From positions 1 through 42,627 of the forward strand of contig NZ_FZMP01000250.1 in the NCBI RefSeq assembly GCF_900196725.1: DNA of 42,627 nucleotides. Direction: 5' to 3'. Positions within the stretch are counted from its first letter, which is position 1. Each line of letters begins with the position of its first letter. Below, piece by piece: positions 17,513 to 27,072 of this stretch. Position numbers and translations under genes: made by a program. A model generated the notes under the pieces. That model had not been told where the DNA came from, made no database searches, and saw only the letters and a program-made list of their open reading frames with translations. This stretch comes from Candidatus Methanoperedens nitratireducens. GTDB lineage: Archaea; Halobacteriota; Methanosarcinia; Methanosarcinales; Methanoperedenaceae.

Positions 17513-17700
17513 TATGAATACAAAACTGAAATTTAAAAATAAGAGAGGTTACACTTTTCCAAAAACTAGTTAACAAGATACTTTTAAGTATGCAGATAAT
17601 GTATTTAAGAATCAAACAATATGTTTTATTATCTTTATGAATGAATCATATATTAAAAATAGGATTATAAACAGATTTTCATTCCATGAGAGGAGATTTT
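17513..17700 (+). promoter_or_regulatory. AT-rich spacer with probable promoter for the aminosugar gene run
   Basis: A 188-base gap without a gene. A TATA-like CATATATTAAAA near 17647 lies about 50 bases before ATG 17701, and AGAGGAG (17689-17695) is a strong ribosome binding site five bases from that ATG. The five genes after it are tightly packed, so a promoter here would drive a unit running to at least 22934. The box is seen; its activity is inferred. Confidence 0.3.
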
Positions 17701-18921
17701 ATGAAAGAATGTTTAATTTGTGGTCATAACATAGAACCTTTTATGTCGTTCGGAAAGATGCCGATTGCCAATGGATTTCTTACTCCAGAGCAATTTGCTG
17801 ATGAATATTTTTTTGAACTTAGAGTTACATTTTGCCCGAATTGCTTTATGTTTCAGTTAGTTGAACAGCCAGATCGTGAGCAAATGTTTAATGAGAATTA
17901 TGCTTTCTTTTCCGGTACATCTAAAGGAATGGCGACTCATTTTAAGGAATTTGCGGAGCATGTGAAGAAAGATTATCTTAAGTCGCCAAATCCTTTTGTT
18001 GTAGAGATTGGCAGCAACGATGGGATAATGTTACAAAACTTTGCCAGTGCAGGCATCCGTCATCTTGGGATTGAGCCTTCAGCCAATGTAGCACAGGTGG
18101 CAATTGATAAAGGTATCAAAACAATTTGTAGGTTCTTTGATGAGGATCTAGCTCGAGAGATTGTTAAAGAACATGGACAGGCAGATGCATTCTTAGGGGC
18201 AAATGTAATGTGTCATATTTCTTATTTGCATTCAGTTGTGGCTGGAATAAAAATTCTTCTCAAACCAACTGGTATAGTCATGTTTGAGGATCCGTATTTG
18301 GGTGACGTCATTCAGAAAACATCTTATGATCAGATTTATGACGAGCATGTTTTCTTATTTTCATTATCATCAATAAAATATTTATTTGAGCAACATGGAA
18401 TGGAGTTAGTCGATATTGAACCACAAAGTACTCATGGTGGTTCGATGCGTTATGTGATTGCTCATAAAGGAATGCGCCCAGTATCAAAAAATGTACTTGC
18501 CCAATTAAAAATTGAAGAAAAATTAGGTTTAAATAAATCGCAAACTTACGATGTTTTTCGTCGAAATTGTGAACTTTCACGCGACAATTTAATCGCACTC
18601 CTATACGACATTAAGAAACACGGCAAACGCATAGTTGGCTATGCAGCAACTTCTAAAAGTACAACTATCATCAACTATTGCAAGATAACACCGGATTTAA
18701 TTGAATATATCAGTGATACAACCCCAATAAAACAAGGAAAATTTAGCCCTGGAATGCACATACCTGTGCGGCCTTATGAGGAGTTTTTAGCAAACTATCC
18801 TGACTACGCATTGCTATTTGGTTGGAATCACGCAGATGAGATAATGGCAAAAGAGCAAAAGTTTAAAGAATCCGGTGGTAAATGGGTAGTCTATGTACCA
18901 AATGTAGGAGTATTAGAATGA
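17701..18921 (+). CDS. Sugar C-methyltransferase (TylC3/NovU/EvaC family)
   Basis: A 406-aa three-domain methyltransferase. The N-terminal zinc-binding domain has paired Cys-x-x-Cys motifs (CLICGHN and CPNCF). The SAM domain has [15 protein letters not shown] (about residues 101-115). The C-terminal domain [15 protein letters not shown] is typical of the family. Characterised relatives add a methyl group to a carbon, usually C-3, of a dTDP-4-keto-6-deoxyhexose, giving branched sugars such as mycarose or vancosamine. The ATG at 17686 lies inside the ribosome binding site region, so the next ATG (17701) was chosen. The stop overlaps the aminotransferase ATG by four bases (ATGA). Confidence 0.88.
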   Translation: MKECLICGHNIEPFMSFGKMPIANGFLTPEQFADEYFFELRVTFCPNCFMFQLVEQPDREQMFNENYAFFSGTSKGMATHFKEFAEHVKKDYLKSPNPFVVEIGSNDGIMLQNFASAGIRHLGIEPSANVAQVAIDKGIKTICRFFDEDLAREIVKEHGQADAFLGANVMCHISYLHSVVAGIKILLKPTGIVMFEDPYLGDVIQKTSYDQIYDEHVFLFSLSSIKYLFEQHGMELVDIEPQSTHGGSMRYVIAHKGMRPVSKNVLAQLKIEEKLGLNKSQTYDVFRRNCELSRDNLIALLYDIKKHGKRIVGYAATSKSTTIINYCKITPDLIEYISDTTPIKQGKFSPGMHIPVRPYEEFLANYPDYALLFGWNHADEIMAKEQKFKESGGKWVVYVPNVGVLE

Positions 18922-20024
18922 TTTTGTGTGGAAATCCACTATCTCAATACCTGTCGCATAAATCCCAGATTGATGAAGCAATTTTGAGTGTGCTTAACAA
19001 AGGATGGTATATCCTCGGTGAAGAAGTTAAGACGTTCGAAGAAGAATTTGCTAAATATATAGGAGTTTCTTATGGAGTAGGTGTTGGGAGTGGAACTGAA
19101 GCATTACATATTGCACTGACGGCATGTGGCGTAACATCAGGGGACGAGGTAATTACAGTATCACATACAGCTGTTGCAACCGTCGCAGCGATAGATTTAG
19201 CAGGGGCGAGGCCTGTTTTGGTAGATATCGAGCCAGATTTTTATACAATAGAACCCGATAATTTAGAGAAAGCCATAACACCAAAAACCAAAGCAATTAT
19301 TCCAGTGCATCTTTATGGTCAGCCTTCAAATCTTGAACCTATTTTAGAGGTTGCTCGAAAATATAATCTAAGAATCATTGAGGACTGTGCTCAGGCACAC
19401 GGAGCGATGTACAAAGGCAAACGTGTTGGTTCATTAGGCGATATATCTTGTTTTAGTTTCTATCCTACAAAAAATTTAGGTGCAATCGGAGATGGCGGAA
19501 TGATTGTGACAAATAATTCAGAGTTAGCTCAAAAAGCAAAATTATTGCGTGAATATGGTTGGGCTGAACGATATATAAGTCACATCTCTGGTTGGAACTC
19601 CCGATTAGATGAAATTCAGGCGGCTATGTTGCGCGTTAAGTTACGCCATCTGGATGAAGATAATTTAAAACGAATACATTTAGCAAAATTATATGAAAAT
19701 GAATTAGCTAACACTAATCTGATTTTGCCTAAACACAGAAAGAATACAACACATGTATATCATCTGTATGTGGTTCGTTCGAAATACCGTGATGAACTAC
19801 AGGCATTTTTGAGAAATAAAGGAATAGTAGCGCTAATTCATTATCCAGTCCCTATACATCTCCAGCCAGCATATGAAGGAAGAATATCGTGTGATAATAC
19901 CTTATCAGAAACTGAGACTGCATCTAAAGAGATACTTTCGTTACCTATGTACCCTGAATTAACTGACTCAGATGTTATGACCGTTGCTGATGCAATAAGA
20001 GAATTTAATAACAAAGGGTTTTAA
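18918..20024 (+). CDS. DegT/DnrJ/EryC1/StrS-family sugar aminotransferase
   Basis: A 368-aa PLP enzyme that aminates a keto-sugar nucleotide. The [11 protein letters not shown] motif (PLP phosphate), EDCAQAHGA and the Schiff-base lysine in [15 protein letters not shown] are all intact. Start ATG 18918 overlaps the stop of the C-methyltransferase; a longer frame from 18882 only adds residues inside that gene. Together with the C-methyltransferase before it and the RmlC-like cupin after it, it suggests a branched 3-amino deoxysugar. Which carbon is aminated cannot be read from sequence. Confidence 0.92.
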   Translation: MILCGNPLSQYLSHKSQIDEAILSVLNKGWYILGEEVKTFEEEFAKYIGVSYGVGVGSGTEALHIALTACGVTSGDEVITVSHTAVATVAAIDLAGARPVLVDIEPDFYTIEPDNLEKAITPKTKAIIPVHLYGQPSNLEPILEVARKYNLRIIEDCAQAHGAMYKGKRVGSLGDISCFSFYPTKNLGAIGDGGMIVTNNSELAQKAKLLREYGWAERYISHISGWNSRLDEIQAAMLRVKLRHLDEDNLKRIHLAKLYENELANTNLILPKHRKNTTHVYHLYVVRSKYRDELQAFLRNKGIVALIHYPVPIHLQPAYEGRISCDNTLSETETASKEILSLPMYPELTDSDVMTVADAIREFNNKGF

Positions 20025-20028
20025 TAAT

Positions 20029-20487
20029 ATGATTAAAGGAGTAGTTTTAAAAAATTTGATTACACATGCAGACGAAAGAGGATTTTTCCGTGAGATTATC
20101 CGTGTTACTGATGATTTTTTTGCTGAAGGATTCGGGCAATGGAGCGTTTCACAGATGTATACAGGTGTTATCAAGGCATGGCATATTCATAAGAAACAAA
20201 CCGATTGGTTGTATGTTTCAAATGGATTAATTAAAGTAGCGTTATATGACACACGAAAAGCGTCTTCTACTTATAAGGAAACGATGGAATTACTAATGGG
20301 CGATAATCAGCAACAGCAGGTATTGCGTATCCCACCAGGTGTAGCACATGGATGTAAATGTATAAGTGGACCGGCACATCTTTTTTATATTACTTCAAAT
20401 GTATATGACCCACAAGATGAGGGACGATTATCCTATGATGATCCAGATATTGGTTATGACTGGTTGAAAGGCCCACTAATAAAATGA
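20029..20487 (+). CDS. RmlC-like cupin, dTDP-4-keto-sugar epimerase family
   Basis: A 152-aa cupin related to dTDP-4-dehydrorhamnose 3,5-epimerase. The DERGFFREI motif near residue 13, the QMYTGVIKAWHIHKKQTDW segment (containing the likely catalytic His) and IPPGVAHG match the fold. The region differs from classic RmlC (GVLRGLHYQ is replaced by GVIKAWHIH), so epimerisation at C-3, at C-5 or at both is uncertain. It starts four bases after the aminotransferase stop and overlaps the next gene (ATGA). Shorter than canonical RmlC (about 180 aa). Confidence 0.82.
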   Translation: MIKGVVLKNLITHADERGFFREIIRVTDDFFAEGFGQWSVSQMYTGVIKAWHIHKKQTDWLYVSNGLIKVALYDTRKASSTYKETMELLMGDNQQQQVLRIPPGVAHGCKCISGPAHLFYITSNVYDPQDEGRLSYDDPDIGYDWLKGPLIK

Positions 20488-21284
20488 TATCTAAGATTAA
20501 AAATTTTATTAAGAACATTATTTTTTACAAGTTCTATACCAATTTAAGAAAATATACGTGGAAAGGAGTTTATTTAAATTGGAGTGATTTACCATTGGAT
20601 GTAAGAGGGTTCGATAGTAATAGATTTGTAAACGATACATTTATAATGACAAAGAACAGGCTATCAAAAAAATATAGCAAAATACCGGCCGAGATAAAAG
20701 ACGAAAATGCTTTATTGCCGTTGTTAGCAGCAATAATGTGTCATAAGCAGCTAAAGGTTAGAATATTGGACTTTGGAGGAGGGATGGGTATCTCTTACAT
20801 TCATATAAGAGATGCTATCCCAAATGGCAGTTTTTTGGATTATCATATCATTGAGCAAGAAAAAATGTGTATGGGTGGAGCAAGTCTCTTCTGTAACGAT
20901 GACCACATTCACTTCCATACCGTTTTACCAGTGGACCTTTCTGATATCGATATTGTTTATATTAATAGCGCGCTGCAATATATCAATGACTACTTAAGCT
21001 TGCTAAAAAAACTGTGTGCTTATAAACCAACGTACTTTCTTTTTGTCAGACTCTCAGCAGGAGATGTACCGACGTATATTACTGTTCAGGAAAATGTACC
21101 GGATGTGAGGATTCCCTACTATTTCTTCAATGTAGATGAGATTGTTTCAATAATGGGTGAATGTGGTTATCAGCTCATTTTCAAAGGAGCTTTGGGCAAA
21201 AAATACAGTATGGATAACTTACCTCCTGAAAATCGTTTGGAATACCAGTCTAATCTATTGTTTGCCAAAAAATTCGCTGAATAA
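20484..21284 (+). CDS. Putative methyltransferase of the TIGR04325 type
   Basis: A 266-aa protein with an N-terminal basic, aromatic segment (residues 1-30) and a SAM-binding core ILDFGGGMGIS (about residues 92-102). The rest of the pattern (YHIIEQEKMCMGG, NSALQYINDY, FLFVRLSAG) matches the polysaccharide-locus methyltransferases collected as TIGR04325, as far as I can judge by eye. Its acceptor is unknown. Start ATG 20484 overlaps the preceding stop, so it is translationally coupled. Confidence 0.7.
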   Translation: MISKIKNFIKNIIFYKFYTNLRKYTWKGVYLNWSDLPLDVRGFDSNRFVNDTFIMTKNRLSKKYSKIPAEIKDENALLPLLAAIMCHKQLKVRILDFGGGMGISYIHIRDAIPNGSFLDYHIIEQEKMCMGGASLFCNDDHIHFHTVLPVDLSDIDIVYINSALQYINDYLSLLKKLCAYKPTYFLFVRLSAGDVPTYITVQENVPDVRIPYYFFNVDEIVSIMGECGYQLIFKGALGKKYSMDNLPPENRLEYQSNLLFAKKFAE

Positions 21285-21291
21285 AATAAAT

Positions 21292-22245
21292 ATGAAAGAA
21301 AAATTAGAGAAAGTAAAATGTCCTAAATGTGGCACTGACGACAGTACTATAATTTTTAGAGGTAGAGATTATCTTTACCAAGTTAAAGGTGAGTACTTTG
21401 TTTCAGAATGCAGATTTTGTGGTCTTTGGTTTCAAAATCCACGTCCTGTTGCTGATGAACTTATCAATTTATATCCAACATATTATTCTCCCCATGCTAG
21501 TACCGCTACATGCAAAAATCAACCAGGCATACTATACAAAGGATGTACATATAATTTAAGATATCATATTAAATATATTAAAAATCAATTATGGAAGAAT
21601 GGAATAGCATTGGTACCTCAATACGTACCAAATGGAAAACTTCTTGAAATTGGATGTGCGAGCGGAGATCGTTTGATTTCATTGAGATCCCTTGGATGGC
21701 AACATTTGTATGGCATCGAATTAGTGCCTGCAGCAGTGGAAAAAGCAAGAGTTGAAGGTTTTTCAGTAGATTGTGGGCCAGTAGAGGAAGTATTGCATAA
21801 TTATCCTGACAAATATTTTGATGTTATAATTTCCAGCATGGTTCTTGAACATTTATACAATCCATTTAAGGTAGTTCAAATTATTGCATCGAAGCTAAAA
21901 CCAGGCGGTCAATTTCTATTTTCAACAATAAGTCGGGATTCATTAGATGCCAAAATATATGGGGCATACTGGGCAGGTTTTGATTTTCCAAGGCACATGG
22001 TTCATTTTAGAAACAAAGATATTTTAGATATGATTAAGGATTATTTTACAAAAATTAAAATATATCATCAGGCTGCACCTATAGATTTTATAAGAAGTTC
22101 TAAATGGCGACGGGATGATAGATGTTGTACCGTGGTCGATAAGATAGTACTTACAATTGGTGAAAGCCGTCTAATATATATAGCTATGATGTTATCTTGG
22201 TTAGGATTTACTTGCAGAGTATCAGTTCACTGTCAGAGAAAGTAA
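21292..22245 (+). CDS. SAM-dependent methyltransferase with N-terminal zinc ribbon
   Basis: A 317-aa protein. A zinc-ribbon is formed by CPKCGTDD and CRFCGLWFQNPRP within the first 50 residues. The SAM core is LLEIGCASGDRL (about residues 117-128), with SSMVLEHLYNP further on. The zinc-ribbon plus Methyltransf_23 layout is common in archaeal and bacterial polysaccharide loci. The longer frame from 21157 lies inside the upstream gene and is rejected; ATG 21292 follows the previous stop by seven bases. Substrate unknown, probably a sugar hydroxyl. Confidence 0.8.
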   Translation: MKEKLEKVKCPKCGTDDSTIIFRGRDYLYQVKGEYFVSECRFCGLWFQNPRPVADELINLYPTYYSPHASTATCKNQPGILYKGCTYNLRYHIKYIKNQLWKNGIALVPQYVPNGKLLEIGCASGDRLISLRSLGWQHLYGIELVPAAVEKARVEGFSVDCGPVEEVLHNYPDKYFDVIISSMVLEHLYNPFKVVQIIASKLKPGGQFLFSTISRDSLDAKIYGAYWAGFDFPRHMVHFRNKDILDMIKDYFTKIKIYHQAAPIDFIRSSKWRRDDRCCTVVDKIVLTIGESRLIYIAMMLSWLGFTCRVSVHCQRK

Positions 22246-22253
22246 GAGTAAGA

Positions 22254-22934
22254 ATGCAAAATAATCATATTAACAAGCTACCGCCAAAGGTAATATTATG
22301 GGGAGGAACAGGTCAGGCAAAGGTTGTTCGTCCCATAATTGAATATTATGGATCAAAGGTTGTTGCTGTCTTTGACGATACTCCAAATCTTAAATCTCCT
22401 TTTCCAGATGTTGAAATATATTGCGGTTATGAGCAGTTCAAAAAGTGGATTGCATCTCAGAATCGAGAAGAAATTGGGTTCTGTGTGGCTATTGGGAATC
22501 CTCACGGTAGAGTAAGATTAAAACTTCATGATTTATTAATAAAAGAAGGATTATCTTCAATAACTATTGCACATCCTACAGCTTGGATTTCAGATAATGC
22601 AATAATAGGTTCTGGCTCACAAATCTTGGCAGGTGCTATTATAGGAGCAGAGGCGAAAGTAGGGCGAGAGTGCATAATAAACACTAAAGCAAGTATAGAT
22701 CATGAAGACGTTTTAGAGGATGGTGTTGAATTAGCTCCAGGAGTAACTCTTTGCGGCTGCATACATGCAGGTATAAATGCTTGGATATGTGCAGGAGCAA
22801 CTGTTCTTCCTCGGATTAAAATAGGGAATGATGCGATTATCGGTGCAGGGGCAGTTGTTACTAAAGATGTCCCAGATGGGGTTACCATGGTTGGCATCCC
22901 TGCTAAACCATTAGTGAAAAATAAGAAGGTTTAA
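22254..22934 (+). CDS. NeuD/PglD-family sugar O- or N-acyltransferase
   Basis: A 226-aa protein with the two-part NeuD/PglD architecture: a small Rossmann-like domain (VILWGGTGQAKVVRPI at about residue 12) and a left-handed beta-helix of hexapeptide repeats from about residue 100 (IGSGSQILAGAIIGAEAKVG and onward). Such enzymes acetylate an amino group of a 4-amino-6-deoxyhexose or a hydroxyl of a nonulosonate. The His in ASIDHEDVLEDG is the likely base. ATG 22254 was chosen because the earlier start at 22197 lies within the upstream gene. It could work on the product of either aminotransferase here. Confidence 0.85.
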   Translation: MQNNHINKLPPKVILWGGTGQAKVVRPIIEYYGSKVVAVFDDTPNLKSPFPDVEIYCGYEQFKKWIASQNREEIGFCVAIGNPHGRVRLKLHDLLIKEGLSSITIAHPTAWISDNAIIGSGSQILAGAIIGAEAKVGRECIINTKASIDHEDVLEDGVELAPGVTLCGCIHAGINAWICAGATVLPRIKIGNDAIIGAGAVVTKDVPDGVTMVGIPAKPLVKNKKV

Positions 22935-23011
22935 AAACTAATGATGAAACATACATGTCATTGATTACTGTGATTAACCGAATTAAAAAAGATAGATGGG
23001 TTTCTTAAAAG

Positions 23012-23755
23012 ATGAAGATTGTTTTTCTTGGAACAAATGGATGGTATGATACAGCCACTGGAAATACTATTTGTATTTTTGCTGAGACGGATGATTATAT
23101 CATTATCCTAGATGCTGGAAATGGATTATATAAATTGAATAAATATAGTGGTATTAAAAAACCAGCTTATATCTTCTTGAGCCATTTTCATTTAGATCAT
23201 CTTATTGGTTTCCATATTTTAAATAAATTTAAATTTTTTAAAGGACTTACTATATGTGGTCCCACAGGCACTAAGCGTATATTGAATAATATTATCAATG
23301 CTCCATTTACAATATCTTTAGATAAATTAGAATTTGAAACTTCCATCTTTGAGCTTCCACATGATGAAAGATATTTACCTTTCAAAGTAGTAAGTATGCC
23401 TCTTTTACATTCTTCTCTCACATTGGGATTTAGATTTGAAATTGATGGTAAGATACTAAGCTATTGTCCCGATACTGGTTTTTGTAAAAATGCTGTTATT
23501 TTGGCAAAAAATTCTGATTTGCTTATTGCGGACTGTGCTTTTAAGAGCGGACAGGAAGACAAAAATTGGCCTCATCTTAATCCAGAGACTGCTGCAAAAA
23601 TTGCAAAAGAATCAAATTCAAAAATGTTGGCGCTAGTTCATTTCGATGCTGAAATATACAGCATTTTGGAAGATCGATATAAAGCAGAGGATGGTGCAAA
23701 GAAGTTTTTTGCTAAAACAGTCGCCACTTTTGATCAAATGGAGATAGAAATTTAA
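23012..23755 (+). CDS. MBL-fold metal-dependent hydrolase
   Basis: A 247-aa metallo-beta-lactamase-fold protein. The metal-binding motif is SHFHLDHLIG (HxHxDH, about residues 61-66), with further ligands in LLHSSLTLGF, CPDTGFCKN, IADCAF and LVHFDAE. The layout resembles the RNase Z/PhnP group rather than beta-lactamases or glyoxalases. Substrate unknown: a cyclic phosphate, phosphodiester or sugar lactone are possibilities. It sits between an acyltransferase and an aminotransferase in a polysaccharide locus, an uncommon place for the fold. No strong ribosome binding site is seen. Confidence 0.8.
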   Translation: MKIVFLGTNGWYDTATGNTICIFAETDDYIIILDAGNGLYKLNKYSGIKKPAYIFLSHFHLDHLIGFHILNKFKFFKGLTICGPTGTKRILNNIINAPFTISLDKLEFETSIFELPHDERYLPFKVVSMPLLHSSLTLGFRFEIDGKILSYCPDTGFCKNAVILAKNSDLLIADCAFKSGQEDKNWPHLNPETAAKIAKESNSKMLALVHFDAEIYSILEDRYKAEDGAKKFFAKTVATFDQMEIEI

Positions 23756-23823
23756 ATAACTTTGAAAGCATATGAACTATCATTACTTAAATAAAACTAA
23801 CTAAATAATCAGAAGGAGTTAAG

Positions 23824-24939
23824 ATGAAACAAATCTTTATGGCAGGTCCATGGATTACAGAACACGAGATAAAAGTAGTTGAAGATGCTATGCGCAACGG
23901 TTGGTATGAAAATGCCTATTATTATGTGGAGACCTTTCAAAAGGAATTCGCCAAATATCACAACCGAAAATATGGTATAATGACACCTAATTGCACAACA
24001 GCAATACATTTACTTCTTACGGCAATGGGTATTAAAGATGGAGATGAAGTGATTGTTCCTGAGTGTACTTGGATTGCTACTGCAGCTCCAATAACTTACT
24101 TAAGAGCCACTCCGGTATTTTGTGATATTGAACCTGATAGCTGGTGTCTGGATCCGAAGTCTGTTGAGAAAAGTATCACTTCAAAAACAAAAGCAATTAT
24201 TGTTGTTGACCTCTATGGCAATATGCCTTTAATGGATGAGTTAATTGACATTTCCAAAAAATATAATATTCCCTTGGTTGAAGATTCGGCTGAAGCTCTA
24301 GGGTCAAGCTATAAAGGAGTTAAGGCAGGCAAATTTGGCATAGGTTCGGTATTTAGTTTTCACCGAACTAAAACTATTACGACCGGAGAAGGTGGGATGT
24401 TACTTCTTGATGATGATAAGCTATATGAAAGATGTATGTTCCTGAGAGATCACGGAAGGGTGAAAGGAATCCCATATTATAATTCCGAAGTTACTTATAA
24501 ATATATGCCATTTAATGTACAGGCAGCACTTGGATATGCACAATTTCAAAGATTGGATGAACTGGTTGCAAAAAAGAGAGAAATATTCAAGATGTATAAG
24601 GAGAGATTAAGTGATATAGAGGACCTGCAGTTCAATGCGGAACCAGAATATGTTTTCAATAGTGTTTGGGCAACAGGTTTGGTTTTTGGAAAATCGCATC
24701 ATATGACGAAAAAAAATGCTATGAAACAAAATGAAGAAATGGGTCTACCTACCCGTCCATTTTTTTATCCATTGTCATCATTACCTGCATATCCAGGTTG
24801 CGAAGAAAAATATAAGAATAAAAATCTTATTGCATATGATATTTCTTCAAGAGGAATAAATTTACCCTGTGCACTTAATTTAACTGATGACCAAATAGAT
24901 GCAATTTGCAATGGAATAAGAAAAATTCTCAGCCGTTAA
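23824..24939 (+). CDS. DegT/DnrJ/EryC1/StrS-family sugar aminotransferase (second copy)
   Basis: A 371-aa PLP aminotransferase. NCTTAIHLLL binds the phosphate, EDSAEALGS contains the ring-binding Asp, and the Schiff-base Lys is in SFHRTKTITTGEGG. The HRTKTITTGEGGM variant resembles perosamine-synthase-like (4-keto) members more than the other copy at 18918, but that is a judgement by eye. AGAAGGAG precedes ATG 23824. The two copies differ widely, so they are not a recent duplication. Confidence 0.92.
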   Translation: MKQIFMAGPWITEHEIKVVEDAMRNGWYENAYYYVETFQKEFAKYHNRKYGIMTPNCTTAIHLLLTAMGIKDGDEVIVPECTWIATAAPITYLRATPVFCDIEPDSWCLDPKSVEKSITSKTKAIIVVDLYGNMPLMDELIDISKKYNIPLVEDSAEALGSSYKGVKAGKFGIGSVFSFHRTKTITTGEGGMLLLDDDKLYERCMFLRDHGRVKGIPYYNSEVTYKYMPFNVQAALGYAQFQRLDELVAKKREIFKMYKERLSDIEDLQFNAEPEYVFNSVWATGLVFGKSHHMTKKNAMKQNEEMGLPTRPFFYPLSSLPAYPGCEEKYKNKNLIAYDISSRGINLPCALNLTDDQIDAICNGIRKILSR

Positions 24940-24962
24940 AATGTTTATATAGAGGTTTTATT

Positions 24963-25970
24963 ATGGAAGCTTCGTCAAAAATCAATCTCCCTGATTTGGA
25001 TGGGCAAAGAGTCCTTATCACTGGCGGTTTAGGTTTCATAGGAAGCAATTTGGCTCACAAATGTCTTGAGTTAGGTGCTGAAGTAACCGTGTATGATTGT
25101 CTGGATCCACGTTCCGGTGGTAATATGCACAATGTACACGATATAAAAAATTCTATGAACATTATCCTTAACGACATTAGAAATTTTGAAGGAATCTGTG
25201 CCTGCATAATCAATAAAGATGTGCTTTTTAACTGTGCCGCTTATACCTCGCATCCCAACTCTATGAAAGAACCATTAATCGATATAGATGTAAATTGTAA
25301 AGGTGTTATTAATTTGCTGGAAGCTGCTCGCCGTTTTAACCCAGAGATTAAGATTGTTCATATTGGAACAAGCACCCAGATAGGCAAGATGCAATATAGT
25401 CCAATTGATGAGTTCCACCCAGAGTTCCCTGTAGAAATATATTCTGCTAATAAGAGCGCATCTGAAAAGTATGTCTTGATTTATGGCAGCGCGTATCACA
25501 TGAAAACTACTGTAGTTAGATTAGCGAATAATTATGGACCGAGATCAAATATTAAGAGCCCGGATTTTGGTTTCATGAATTTTTTCATTGGCCTTGCTCT
25601 TCAGGATAAAGACATTACTGTTTTTGGGAAAGGTTCGCAAATGAGGAATATAGCTTATGTTGAAGATAGCGTTAATGCACTAATACTTGCGTCTCAGAGT
25701 GAAAAAAGTAATGGAGAGGTCTTCTTTGCAGTATCAGATACACAGACTAACGTGGCTGAAATAGCACAAAAAATAGTACAGGTTGTTGGGAAAGGAAGAG
25801 TTCGATATATTGATTGGCCCAAAGAAAGGGAAGCGATTGAAATAGGGGATGCTGTTATAAGTAATGAAAAGGCAAAGAAATTTATAAATTGGATACCACA
25901 ATACGAACTTGTTAAAGGATTATTTGAAACAAAAAACTATTTTAATTCATGTTTAGATAAATATATATAA
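24963..25970 (+). CDS. NAD-dependent epimerase/dehydratase
   Basis: A 335-aa extended short-chain dehydrogenase with GGLGFIGSNLA for NAD binding and YSANKSASEKY giving the Tyr/Lys pair. The Ser position is in HIGTSTQIG instead of the usual SSxxVYG. NNYGPRSNIKSPDFGFMNFF suggests the dTDP/UDP-sugar 4-epimerase or 4,6-dehydratase branch, but the substrate is unassigned. ATG 24963 was selected because the upstream part of the frame (from 24906) overlaps the aminotransferase. Confidence 0.82.
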   Translation: MEASSKINLPDLDGQRVLITGGLGFIGSNLAHKCLELGAEVTVYDCLDPRSGGNMHNVHDIKNSMNIILNDIRNFEGICACIINKDVLFNCAAYTSHPNSMKEPLIDIDVNCKGVINLLEAARRFNPEIKIVHIGTSTQIGKMQYSPIDEFHPEFPVEIYSANKSASEKYVLIYGSAYHMKTTVVRLANNYGPRSNIKSPDFGFMNFFIGLALQDKDITVFGKGSQMRNIAYVEDSVNALILASQSEKSNGEVFFAVSDTQTNVAEIAQKIVQVVGKGRVRYIDWPKEREAIEIGDAVISNEKAKKFINWIPQYELVKGLFETKNYFNSCLDKYI

Positions 25971-25976
25971 TAAAAT

Positions 25977-27044
25977 ATGACGAAAAAACTGCTAATAGTG
26001 CTTGAAGCTGGAGATATGTACGCGAGTGGGTATGTACGTGGTTTAATATATCGGGATTTATTTTTAAAAAATGGGTTTGATATCAAATATATCTCAAGAC
26101 TTTCGGTTCCATTGCTACGTTTAGAAACTAAAATAAGAAAAGAACTTCCACCAGCATTTGCATTATTCGCTACAGCATTACAAGAGCTTGTTTCATATTT
26201 TAGAGAAGTTTATATTATAAATCTTGCTAAGAAATATGATATTGTGTACATGACTAAAGTCGCTAAATCGAGATTTGTGAAAAATCTTAGAAAAAAAACC
26301 GAGGCTTATTTAGTTTATGATTTTGGCGATGCTATATGGTTAGATAAAAAAATTGATTTTAAGGGCCTAATAACTAATGTAGACTCTGTTACTACGGACA
26401 ACACATATACAGCCGAATATGTTACGATATTTAACAAAAATTGTACAGTAATTCCAGATCTACCACAGATTGAGGAGTTTGATAAAGCCCGATCCATTAT
26501 TAAATCTAAAGATAAAAATAAAATAGTTCTGGGTTGGGTTGGCTCGCCTAGTTCATTTTATAATTTTTATCAAATATATAAACCTTTAGAAAATTTATTT
26601 TCTAAATATTCCAATTTACATCTACGGCTCGTTGGAGTCGGACATAATCCAAATCTTCCTCCGTTTAATAATGTAAGATATTCGATTCTCCCTTACTATA
26701 ATCAGTCTGAAATGATACGTGAAATTATGGCTATGGATATCGGTCTTTTTCCTCTTTGTGATGATGAAGCAGCTCTTGTTCGTGGCATTCTTAAAGCTAC
26801 TGTTTATATGAGTGGCGGGGCGGTTGTTGTTAGCTCTCCAATAGGGCAATGCAAAGATTTTATACAGGATGGAGTTAATGGTATACTTGCTAATTCATCT
26901 GAAGAATGGGAGCATAAATTGGAGATACTAATTAACAATCCAGATCTTAGAGAAAAAATTGCACAGGTTGGACTTGAATTTGTAAGGCGTGAATTTACCC
27001 TAGAAAAAAGCTTTTTGAAACTACTCAAGGTATTGCATGGATAA
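25977..27044 (+). CDS. Glycosyltransferase (GT4-like, GT-B fold)
   Basis: A 355-aa GT-B-type glycosyltransferase. The C-terminal domain starts at KIVLGWVGSPSSFYNF (near residue 181), and the donor-binding region contains DIGLFPLCDDEAALVRGILKA and MSGGAVVVSSPIGQ, with ENxxEW-type sequence later. The usual E-x7-E pair is less clear than in the minus-strand copies. No membrane segments are obvious, so it should act on the cytoplasmic face. Starts six bases after the preceding stop. Confidence 0.8.
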   Translation: MTKKLLIVLEAGDMYASGYVRGLIYRDLFLKNGFDIKYISRLSVPLLRLETKIRKELPPAFALFATALQELVSYFREVYIINLAKKYDIVYMTKVAKSRFVKNLRKKTEAYLVYDFGDAIWLDKKIDFKGLITNVDSVTTDNTYTAEYVTIFNKNCTVIPDLPQIEEFDKARSIIKSKDKNKIVLGWVGSPSSFYNFYQIYKPLENLFSKYSNLHLRLVGVGHNPNLPPFNNVRYSILPYYNQSEMIREIMAMDIGLFPLCDDEAALVRGILKATVYMSGGAVVVSSPIGQCKDFIQDGVNGILANSSEEWEHKLEILINNPDLREKIAQVGLEFVRREFTLEKSFLKLLKVLHG

Positions 27045-27072
27045 AAATCTATTATAATGGCAGGAGGCTAAA

